Assembly: GCA_948567375.1 (NCBI GenBank)
Contig: OX419757.1
Location: 28,892,001-28,956,000 of the forward strand
Length of the DNA: 64,000 nucleotides
Direction of reading: 5' to 3'
Source: Lunularia cruciata
Lineage: Eukaryota; Streptophyta; Marchantiopsida; Lunulariales; Lunulariaceae
Shown: positions 34,781 through 45,220 of the stretch, in pieces
How positions within the stretch are numbered: position 1 is the first letter of the stretch
How the letters are laid out: every line of letters starts with the position of its first letter
The notes under the pieces: model-generated
Told to the model about the DNA's origin: nothing
Databases searched by the model: none
What the model saw: the letters and a program-made list of their open reading frames with translations, nothing else
Program-made: the position numbers and the translations under genes

Positions 34781-35979
34781 TTAATATGTTAGGTAAGAGA
34801 TCAGTACAAGTCCACATGCAACTATCACACAGATGACTCCAAAATACAAGATCTGCTGAAGAGTTAAATCCAGTGTTGGATGGGACTTCTGCTCAATGGA
34901 TGTGTTTCTGGGCTTCGTGAACACTCTGATGTGCTCATGGTTTCCATAAAAGTCCATCGAGTGTTTGTGACTTTTACCTGCAACTTTAAACCGCAGTGTT
35001 CTTGGTTCTGCGCGGCAAGAATGACCACAATTAAGCTAGAAGTTACACAAAAATTTGAATTTTATTACCAAAAGATTTTGAACTTGAAATGATAAGCCAT
35101 GGAAGCGGGATCAAAACAGAAGCATAGTTTGCAGGCAGCCTATGCACTAGTTGAAAGCGTAGGCTATATTCTGCCTCTTGGAAGCTCATATTACTATAGA
35201 TCTTGTAGAGGAAAGTTAAAGCCGAACTCACCTGTAAAGCATGTAAGTTTAGTTTCTGCGTCTCTACAGCTTGTTTCCAGGAGATATTCGCCAGATTCCA
35301 AGTCAGAAAATAAAACTATTTTCTTGAGCGGACGTTCATGGATGTAGTTCTTCTCAAAACTCGTTTGGGAGATGTTGCTCAGTGTTAGGAAAATACGGCA
35401 AAGCGATCTGCAGAGAAGTAGGCCTGGACCTTTGAGATGTATTACGTGGAGTTTTCCTGGCATGAGAAAACCTGCAGTACGCAATGTGGAATTAGCTTTT
35501 TAGCCCTTAAAGGTAGTAGAAGCTATATATTTATGATAGATGGAACATACCACACTTCCTTCACACAACCTCTTGGCCTATAGAATGTAGAGACTACTAC
35601 CTGTGTGAGCTTGCTTAAGCACTTTATCCCGACACGAGTGATTTCTTGCTTGTACAGCTCCCGTTCTATCAAACTCGCGATTGTAATCACCATATTCTTT
35701 CTTGTGCTCAAGTGTACTGGCCTACAGCATACAGTGAGCATAAGTGAGAGCAAAACGGCGAAGTCGTGCAGAGAACACGGGTTATTCCGACGGCATTAAT
35801 TACGAGACAAGGAATACGAAATCAAGGTAGAATCAACGTTCAATCCTGCTCCAGTTACTTGATCTTCCGACCTGAATCGTACTGCATACAAAACCGAAGA
35901 AGTTGGCTGCCAGAAGCAGGTGGAATAGCAGATAGGCAACACAACGTACTTTCAGGGACATTCTTTTCCCCGCTACCAT
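34781..35979 (-). CDS. Small type I membrane protein, NOMO-tail-like (four exons)
   Basis: Exons on the minus strand: 35979-35872, 35721-35601, 35471-35232, 35007-34781; phases agree throughout and give 231 aa. Exon 1 encodes a signal peptide (MVAGKRMSLKVRCVAYLLFH, then a Leu/Ala/Phe core). The middle (residues about 80-150) contains FSDLESGEYLLE, like the edge of a CNA-B/transthyretin-type beta-sandwich. The end has a hydrophobic single-pass helix (from LQQILYFGVICVIV) and a very short tail, followed at once by AATAAA. The stretch FKVAGKSHKH...IRVFTKPRNTSIEQ resembles the last domain of NOMO/nodal modulator, an ER translocon-associated protein, but NOMO itself has about 1200 residues. Secretory-pathway membrane location is inferred; function is unknown. 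Confidence 0.6.
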
Positions 35980-38206
35980 AGCATCAGCAGGATTCTGCAA
36001 ACACAGTCAACATTGTGATCCTCCTTTCGTAAATGCCTTAAGAGAACACTTCCACGACACTACCGAGCAACTACTATTCCTACTTTCAAGATAGATATGT
36101 CAGCAGTATGTTGAAGCTTATCTACCATGTTCGAATTGCCGATGATCACAAATCTCATTTGTTTTCCACTCACCGTGAACTCGCTAAACTCCAACAACTT
36201 GCGGGAGCATTACGAGATTTAAGGACATTACCAAGCCGATCAAGACCGAGTATCATCGTTTGTCTCTCTCCAAAGAACCGAACACGATCAATCTTCGATT
36301 CGTTTTGAAGGACAGCGATACTCTTCCAACCGCGATGAAGTGTCAGGATATTCCACCAGGAGGTTTGATTTGAAGAGTTTTACGGAAATGACCGGGGAGC
36401 ATTATCGTAAAAGTTTACGGATTGTCCCGTAGTACCGCACGCACAAGGTCGTAAACCCGAATACTGAAATTCCCAAATGCAGGATAGAGTAATTGACACA
36501 GGAAAGTAGCAATTTACCATTTCTAGATTTCTGCGTGTCATCCTTACGGAAATGAACTGAAATTCGTAAACTTTAATGGGGCACCCGTAAATCGTTTGAC
36601 GAACTCATCATGGGATTCCGTAGGTGCCTTGACCGTACTGTATGGTATGCTCTTAACCGTATTGTATATTCGAGACTGTAGTAAAGTATTTCTACCTGCT
36701 GAGTTTTTCGTAGACAAAGCAAATACGGGGAGAAGGCGACCACATAGAACACAAGAAGGATGGGAAGACCCATCAAGGGCGTACAAGGGAGAGCCAAAAG
36801 AGGTACAATGGGGCTAGGCCCCAATAGTGTCGATGTGTATTTTCTCACCCAAAACTTAGTGACAGGTTTAGTATGTAGTAAAAACAACTCATGGAGTATC
36901 TTAAATTCAAAACTCTACGAACATCACAACAGGTTATCCACCTTCCCCCTCACTTTCATTAATCCAATAAGCAAGCAATTGGTCACACTTTCTGGATTTA
37001 AGCTAGAGGATCATTTCCCATTTCACCTTCTGATGGATTAAGAAGTCGTCCACACTAATTACAACATGAAGATTCCACTTGACCATCAGTTGCACTTAGG
37101 GTAAGTTCAATTATGAACGATCGTACTTGCTCTCTGCAACCCTTTCTGCCGAGTGATGACTACAATAAGCAATAGAATCCTCGTTGAATGCAAAACCCTG
37201 GAGTGTGACTGCTCATCCTGTACTGCAATCATTGCTGTGTCGTTCATTTTCTTCGATCATACTCACCATGGAAGAAACAAGTGAAGGCAGAGAGTTATAG
37301 GTCAAATTTAACTCTTCTTCCCAAGAGATATTGTCGAATTTTCTCAAGTATCTGTAGCTAGTCAAGTCTATGTGATTGCATCATAATCAATTACTCTCAC
37401 CTTCAAAGCTTCCGTGCAAAGTAGTGAATTGTCGAACTAGACCCCAAAGTTGGAGCGTAATCTTGTTTATCACAAATTAGCACACAAGTGACAAAGATAC
37501 GTACATAATTACAAAACAGCAATGTTTCTACTGTACGGAGGCTTTGTGTTTGAAGAGTTGTGAAAGGCTCTGAAGAAGATGTGAGAGAGGGAGCTCCGTA
37601 AGCAACCTGGGTATCGAGGGAGTACTATATGTCGTTCAGCGAAAGATGTAGAAGTGGATTATGGAGCGCTAAATCTGTCGCTTGGGTACTGTACAGGTGG
37701 AAGCTGGTGTTGCATCAGCTCGGTTTGGAATTCGACTTACCAGGACAATTCCCTGGCCTGTTGCTGGCGCAGGTAGTTTAGATGAATTGAGTTTTACGTT
37801 TACAATTTTGCTGATTCCATGTGTAAAATCTTCATGCTAGGAATTATCAGATGTGTGTTTCCAGAATTGGAGGGGGGAGTTTTCTTCATTATTTTGGGAG
37901 AGCTTCTGAGAATTTGGAGCTTGAGAAATAGCCCTGAGCAGCTCCAGGGACTGTTTCTGATGAGGTTTATCCTGATCAGCACATTGTGCGCTCTGCAGGG
38001 AGACAGGTGTACTCTATTTTGTGGATAGTGAGCACTGTATGATCTACTAGGGCCATGGATTTGTGCGAAATTTCCATGTGACGAGGTCATTTGGAAGTAA
38101 GTTGAGAATTCCTGAGGGGTGGAATATATGGCCATGCGGTAATTGGCAAGACGGGAGAGGAGCACTTACGCTGGGGATATCAGAAGTGCTTTTGCGGTTC
38201 TCTCCC
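35980..38206. other. Divergent intergenic region
   Basis: Lies between the minus-strand membrane-protein gene and the plus-strand ABCI12 gene, so both promoters should be here. A pyrimidine/AG acceptor-like TGTTTGCAG just upstream of the exon-1 ATG hints at a 5'-UTR intron. Otherwise no features recognised. Confidence 0.4.
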
Positions 38207-40939
38207 ATGCTGGCGGTATCAGAAGCGCTCTTACAGCGCCCCCAAAGTCTTGGTCTCCACTCACACCAAGGAAATCGAGGTCCGCGAAACAATTCGCCGG
38301 GTCTCGGTGTTCCTCTCCTGCGATGTACAAGAACTGATTATTTTGGCGTTAAGCTGAAAACAAATCGCGTGAATGCATTCAAGCAGACGTCTGGATTCAA
38401 CAAAACATGGGGGCCGCTCGTAGTATGTACTGCGGTCACCGGAGAAGGAGGAAAAGGAGGGACGAAAAAATTTGGAGATTGGATGAAGGAAAAAGTTGAG
38501 GAAGGGAGGATTAGGGAGCAGCCTATTGGTGAGAGAGTGATTAGGATGATAGCAACTGCAACTGCTGCCCCCATTGCTCAGTATATTGATTCTCCTTTTA
38601 CAGCTCTGCACTCCCTTGATCCTCGTGTTAAGCAAGTATGTTCACATCTTCCATCATCATTGATACAGTGTCGATCTGTGTGGCTTACTTCTTTTCGTTT
38701 GGTTGTACAGTATCGTATAAGCATTCATTTCATTTCATGCTCGAAACCAGACTGAATTGCAAAATTGATACGCCTTTCCAAGTGGATTCTCTTCCGGATC
38801 TTCTCCTAAGTTTTATGTGGTGAACTACAGGCTTGGCTTTTAGCATTGGTGGTAGTCCCTTCCCGAGCTCATATTGGGATCCGTCTTGCAGTGGTGGCAT
38901 TGCTGACATTGGCGACTGTCTGCAGTCTTCCTCGCCGCATTTGGCAGGTATGGTAATTGTTCCGTGACCTCTTTGCCTAATCGTAAGGATATTGGTTGAT
39001 GGTCTTTCATTCACTCTCAAGACCCCGCTCCCAATAATCCGTTTATTGAAGTATGTGTATTCTGGTTCTGAATAATACTACTAAGCACAGATCATATTGT
39101 CGGCTCTTCAATGAGAAAATAGGAGTTTGGCCTACTTCGACTGTATTATCTCTTATATTGAACATATCGGCACCAGAAAACTTCAACTTCTTATTCTATG
39201 TGGACTTCTGACATTCCTTTGAACCCTATTGCTAAGAGGGGTAATAAGCTAAAGAGCAGGTAAATGCCCTTTTTCGAACGTCCTGTACTTTTTTACACCA
39301 ATAGACTGTGCTCCCAAAATACTGAACAACGCTTGGGTTCCGTGCAATGTTTGTGCAGGATCAACTGGGTCGCATGTTCCTATTGTCAGGGATTCTCTTC
39401 GTCTTGACGGCCCTTGGCACGGATGGAGTCCCTCCTGTGGTTCAACCACGCAGTCCACCACCATCACTGGAGGGACTCCCTGAAGTTCTTCCCTCTCTAA
39501 GTGGCTATTCATATGTTATCATAAAACTTGGTCCTCTTTTCCTTACTAGGAAAGGTTTATCTCTTGCTACAGCAACTTCTTGTTTTTCATTCACGGTGAG
39601 TTATGAATCCTTTCCTGTGGACAGAGAGCTTGATATGAAGTTTGAAGCTTTGAGGTGAAATTTGGGACTCTCAACTTCTGCGAAGATATCTTCCTGACTC
39701 GTAGAGATTGACAGTTGCAATTCATGTACAGTTCATGATTCAGTTTAGACCTGCCTGTTTGGCTATCCACTGCTCGAGAACAGTGGGTTCAGTACTTTTC
39801 TCTCGCAAATACTTCTGTACTGCTGTTTGCTCTATCCTGAGCACAAACACGGCCGCTGACAGGTTTTGCAAAGTGCCACTCTCGTCCTTACCACAACTAC
39901 CCCAGAACAACTAGCAGCAGCATTGCAATGGTATATCGCACCTTTGGGACGTTTTGGAGCTCCAGTGGGTGAAGTTATTCTTACGTTGTTACTTTCTCTC
40001 CGCTTCATCGGCCTTGTTTTTGATGAGGTAAGGTAAAATCTACAGATGTGGATTAAGGATACAGTAACTGTCCTGATATCTGAAGATTCTAGTTCTCAAA
40101 CACCTTTGGTCCTCTTAACCTGGAAACTGAGAAGTAATGGTTGTACGGATCAAGTTCTATCGGATAAGTCGGTTGTCACGACAATACCAGCAGCTTCAAA
40201 TTACCCTGATTTATAGATGATATGGTTAAACAGGAACTGGAATCTGACATAGCAATCGTACTCATATCTTGTCTGATCGAATCTTATCAGGTTCGGAACA
40301 TAGCATTGGCTGTTGTTGCGCGAGGGGTGCAATGGAAGATCTTGAGACCACTGGAGACTATTGACAGTAAGTCAATCGATGTGCAGTTTGTCAACTTCGT
40401 GAAGTTTAATTCCCTAAGTATAGCTTTGGAGAGATTATATGGGCTTTCTTGACGATAATGCTGCCTTTTCCACCATCATCTGCTGTTTATCCACTATCAC
40501 TAACGTCATAACTGGCATCGGGCACAGCATTATTGACTCTCTTTGGGCGGCTTTTCACGAATTTACTTAATCACGCTGAAAAAATTTCAGAGGTCTGTCT
40601 CCGTTGCCCATCTTGTCGGTTTCAGAGTTGGGAAATTGATGCACGTTTTATTTAGCATCAGATAGATGGCATCCACTCTTCTATCTGCCGTGGATGTCTG
40701 GTAAACTAGAATTATCTCTTACATTTGGTCGTGAACGCTATTCCATGTAAGGATGCACCTAAATCTTGGAGACTGTCATTCAGGCAATGGTGGCCCGAGG
40801 GTTCAAAGGAAATGCATCGAACCACAAGATTTACTTTCTCAACAAGTTCTCACTTACAGGCACAGATAAGTTAGCAATCCTAGGACTCATTGTTCTAGTA
40901 GCTTCAACTTCCTACTCGGAGATTGCGCTTCTCCTTTAG
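38207..40939 (+). CDS. ABCI12: Chloroplast ECF-type transporter T-subunit (CbiQ/EcfT family)
   Basis: Seven exons: 38207-38635, 38831-38947, 39359-39595, 39863-40027, 40291-40366, 40528-40592, 40784-40939; all junctions are GT/AG and in phase, giving 414 aa. ABCI12 is the plastid-envelope membrane component of an energy-coupling-factor-like ABC transporter; partners are thought to be ABCI10 and ABCI11. Residues 1 to about 75 are Ser/Arg-rich and low in acid, like a transit peptide. The core opens with the conserved LHSLDPRVK element, has hydrophobic segments in exons 2, 4 and 7, the EcfT block SLRFIGLVFDE, and two Ala-Arg-Gly coupling motifs (residues about 326-328 and 367-369) that contact the ATPases in bacterial homologues. 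Upstream in-frame Met at 38063 is possible, but 38207 gives a more typical transit peptide. Confidence 0.9.
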
Positions 40940-41235
40940 CAAGTGTGTCTACATCAATCAAGTGTATCTACACTAATCATTGTACACTTTCTTAATCATC
41001 GAAGTGGAATCTAAGGTCAATGCAGCTGAGGAGCTTTTCCGCTTCGTTGTTATCCAGATCAAGGCTACTATACTTCAAACAATCAGTTGATGACCAGGTG
41101 TACAAACGTGTGCTTTGAAAGCGTCCAGTTAATCGTCTAATCACCTGTTGGATTTGAGGCTAGATCACTACAAACTATGATTGCTGAACAGGAACTCAAT
41201 GTGAACGATGTCATCTGAGAGGAACAGTCTCTTGG

Positions 41236-41299
41236 TGCATTCATGTAGATGTTCTCGGAGAATCACGCGGGATGGTTCCAGAACATCTACATGAATGTA
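41236..41299. repeat. Perfect 18-bp inverted repeat (hairpin)
   Basis: CATTCATGTAGATGTTCT at 41238-41255 is followed, after a 24-nt loop, by its exact reverse complement at 41280-41297. One G-U and one further pair extend the stem. It lies about 300 bp after the ABCI12 stop. It could be a foldback transposon end, a small-RNA hairpin or part of the 3' UTR. Confidence 0.8.
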
Positions 41300-41960
41300 A
41301 TAGAGATTACTTCCCTAAGGTAAATTACGTATAAAAACGATGTGTGAAATTAGTTAACCTGGATGAACAGCCTAGTGACAAAGTTCAGTGTTCCTTTGTC
41401 GTGAAATTTTTCAGTGGACACAGTTTTTTTATCTACACTATTTACAATGATTGCTTGTTTAACTTCCAACTTGTAGTTTTGCCGTCTTGGTTCTTACCCA
41501 CGTAATGTACTAATAAAGTGACTGGAACTTTCTGGAGTTGAAACATGTTTGTTTATAGATGGTTGCATTGTCCACAGAGCGCATATGTATTACGTAATTT
41601 GTGGACTGAGCGGACATGTGGAGCAAAGAAACATTTTACCTGTCTCTCTTGTTTCTCATCGAAACGTAGTCGACACAGTGAATCCAAAGTTCTGTTGAGA
41701 GCTTTATGTCAGGCCCAAACCGCTGCTAGCAGGTGTACGGTGCTGTCTCTCAAGCGAGGTGTTATTCCTCATACCTCTACTTAATAATGAACAAGCGAAT
41801 CTCAAGTTTATCTCCATTTGGAAGCCCTTATAGACGTTCACGAAGGCAGAAGCCAGTAAGAAAAAGCTCGCGTTTGGTGACACGAGCTTTCCTTACCACT
41901 AAGTGTGAATGCTCTGTCTACTATCATTTGCACTGCATAATTTAGACGCTTAACAACACG

Positions 41961-42170
41961 CGTGTCAATATTAACACTCCGGCAATGGAGTTTATACCCG
42001 AACTAACAAAGAGAAAATGGAGAACAACCAGTCTTTCCCGCAAAATGTTAAATGCGCAAGGTGTCTTGTCAATATTAAGACTCCCGCAATGGCGTTTGTA
42101 GCATACGCCAAACTAACAAAGAGAAAATAGAGAGCAACCAATCTACCTGCAAATTGTGAAACGCGCATGT
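41961..42170. repeat. Diverged tandem duplication, 104-bp period
   Basis: TGTCAATATTAA..CTCC.GCAATGG..AACTAACAAAGAGAAAAT occurs at 41963 and again at 42067, with about one mismatch in six. No coding potential seen. Confidence 0.75.
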
Positions 42171-42627
42171 TTTCGAGATTGCAGGAAAATCAACCATGGC
42201 TTCTCATTTCTCTGCCGAATATGATGCATGCGGTGCGATCTACTGACATGGTGGTTTGGACTGGGCTATACATGATGATTTTTGCGATTTGAGTATCGAC
42301 ACTTCCCAGTCAAAACATACTCATTGTAGATGTGTTCCGAGTTGATGCATAACTCTACTAATACTTGCATGCAACTACCAGATCAGTTAGCATGCAACTA
42401 CCAGAACTTCCTACCAGAACTTCCTCTCGAACTCGTAAACATGCAAAAAGCCTATTAAAGTTCTCTCTTCGGCGTCAAAGACTCTTGAAAATCCTCGACA
42501 CCGAAAAATCTTCCACCATCCCGAACAGATGATTCGCTGTCATATGTGCTGGAACTTCATCGCTGGTTGCACTCTGTCCAACGCATTGGCTTCCATTTCA
42601 CCCCTCCAGGTCATCCATTCCTGTTTG

Positions 42628-43164
42628 TCACTGGTTATTCATCCCTGCCTTTCCCGGGCTATTCATATGTCCTCCAAAAGGGTTCTGCTCCTCAGTAAGA
42701 GTTTGAGGCAACGTCTGCTCGATGCTCATCTCCCTCCCGTACTGATCGGCCTGCTGCAATGAGTTCTTTACAGACCTTTCCACATCCCGCTCAGTAGGAG
42801 GATTTTTGGTTTTAGCTTCCTCCTCTCTTTGCTTCTTGTGTTCTTCTTGCCTTTCCCCCGAAGACTTCTGCACTCACAACCAGTCACAGTTGTTGAAGTC
42901 TCTCCCACACTTGTCACAAAATATGGATCGAAGTCTAATCGCAGAGATATTTTCTATACTGTCCAGATACTTAAATTCAAGGTTCTAGGAAGCAGAACCG
43001 AAAATAATTCACAAGCTATTCGAGCACCCAAATTTAAGAAACCAACTTACAGCTGGCTTTTTTCCGAAGTTTGGATCAACTGGTGGCGCATCGGCCTTGT
43101 CGTGGTGAAAGAACTGCTCAGCTTTCTTCTGTGCCTCCTCAGACGGTGCCTGCGCGGATGCCAT
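42628..43164 (-). CDS. Small highly charged protein, two exons
   Basis: Exon 1 (43164-43051) encodes MASAQAPSEEAQKKAEQFFH and 18 further residues, ending at a GCT/GTAAGT donor. Exon 2 (42867-42628) follows a TGTGAGTGCAG acceptor in phase and ends with a stop, for 117 aa in total. It is rich in Glu, Lys and Gln (for example GERQEEHKKQREEEAKTK) and has no hydrophobic segment, so it should be soluble and largely helical or disordered. I do not recognise the family. The consistent splice phase and the contrast with flanking stop-rich DNA support a real gene. Confidence 0.55.
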
Positions 43165-45220
43165 AATGATCGACTCTTTGAAAGATCCGACTCTGTAGAA
43201 AGCTTTCCAAAAATAGTTCACAATACACTGAATACTTCAATCTGCTTGGTCTGAATCTCCCCTCGATCGCTCTGTGAGTTCTATTGCTGGTTTGTGACGG
43301 ATATATTGCTATCACTACCAAAACCAGCTGAAGCACACGCTTGTCCTAGAGGGACCGCAGTGGACAAGCGGCCCTCCAGGAAATTTGCATGCAGGGCCGA
43401 ATTCCACAGCCCGCCACCTTGAGCTGAGCTATTGTTGGTGGTGACACGATGTGTACACTTGGAGTGTTAAGAATCTTCCTTACTAACACGAGGGATCGAG
43501 GCCAATTGAAAGAGTGCCATGTGTCCGATAAAAATCAGAAGAGGCTCAGAAACTCACTTTCATTTCTCTGAACCGGTAGGTGCCGTAACTGGCTTCTACG
43601 GCGGAAGTGGTAAGATGAAGGATTGAGTTACCTCAGGAACGAATGTTTTCTCCAGCCTTGAGAGGGTTAGGAAACACGAGGGCCAAGGTACGAGGAGCAA
43701 TATTAAGGAGGACCAGTTTCCAGATGGATTCGGTTACATCACATTCGTTTTAACATTAAATTCTCTAAGAGTTTCGCTTGACTTCAGTGGTGTCTTCGTG
43801 TTTTGATAAAAATAGCGATATGCTTTCGGAGTGTCCACTTGGCTGTATAATTGAACGCGCGGATAAAATGGTTCATGTCATTTGAGTACTTGAATGGCTT
43901 TACAGTATATAGCCAAAACATGGAGAATGATTAATGAAAATGCTTCCACTGGAAAGAATTAATCTCCTCACCAATACATCAGCTACTGATGATACCAAGA
44001 GATCAGTATATCACTTCTCTTTCGTCCCTATTTATTAGTCAGAGCTTGGAATCTCAGAGAGGCCAAGTAGTTCGTGAGTAGTAACTGGGCAGTTCCTCCT
44101 TCAAATTGGTACTCCTCTCTATTTTGAGCCTGCCAACGTGGGAAGGTTATTGCCTAATTTCAATCAAGAGTCTAATCGAACCAATAAGCACATATCGCGA
44201 ACTAGAGTGTGGTACCTCATCTCATTATCTAAAGCGGGCCTGGCGCTAGTCTTAAAAGGCCGAATCTGCAAATTCTTTTTGAGATTGAAGAACTGAACGC
44301 AACAATCAATTGAAGGCAAGCGTTCAAGAATACCACAAATCACGAGTCCGGATCCTTAATCTACCTTGGTGACACCCTGGCTTCTGTGAAATGTCTTACA
44401 CTTCCATCCATGACAGTTATGCAAGCAAAGGACTAAGAAGACTTTTGGCTGGTGGAAACTTGGATGTTCTCCTGTCTAAACCAACACTCCAGTACCCTTA
44501 CTTCTACAGCCTTCCTCGCTAAACTTTGTTTAGTCATCAAAATCATACCATCGAAGCTTTTGATACGGCAACGTAGATTGAAGGCTCAAAATGTATCTGT
44601 TGTCCATAAAAAGCACCCATCGACATGGGCAATCACTTTCCTCATACAGAATTTTGACAACACTGCCTGTGGTGCGGGGTGAGAGGTGTAGATATACGCC
44701 ACACTCAATTTACAGTTGGGAAAATTCGCACCAATTTCTACGCAGTTTAATGTTGCTAACGCTAAAATGGTACACACGGGCTTAAATGGTGCCCAGTCGG
44801 TGTCTACCAACCACAAAATTTCTTGGCTAGAACAATGAAGCAACTAACCATCCCCACCCTTCCAGATGAAGGACCGGCCTACTACCGAGAATACTCCAAC
44901 AAATTCCTCCCTGCTGTGAGGGTCAGGGGATCATGTGAACTGTACAGAAGAATCATCGTACATTCACACTTCCATGCTAAGCTCCAGAGAATCCCTTTGC
45001 TTCTCGTGAAGTCTCTCTAGGTGTGGAGATGTACTACAGAACTTACCGTCAATCGTTAAACTTTTCCGCAGGAGTTTCTGCATCACAGTAACCAATTATA
45101 CCTGCCATTGAGTCCGTATCGCACGCCTAGCTTCTTCATAGTAGTTACGTGTCTCGATCCTCTCCATTACCGGACATAATCAGTACGAATATTCCATGGG
45201 TTTCTTCTAACCTCATCTAA
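43165..45220. other. Intergenic region
   Basis: Contains the presumed promoter of the charged-protein gene and the 3' flank of the AAA-bromodomain gene. ORFs at 44452-44843 on both strands show no family features. Nothing else supported. Confidence 0.4.

Larger units (their letters stand above)
40940..42627. other. Intergenic region after ABCI12
   Basis: Apart from the hairpin at 41236 and the duplication at 41961, nothing recognisable. ABCI12 (plus) and the charged-protein gene (minus) converge here, so it should hold both 3' UTRs. Confidence 0.4.

Noticed and set aside
36800-36825. Short palindrome TGGGGCTAGGCCCCA
   Set aside because: Only a 6-bp stem; expected by chance at this scale.
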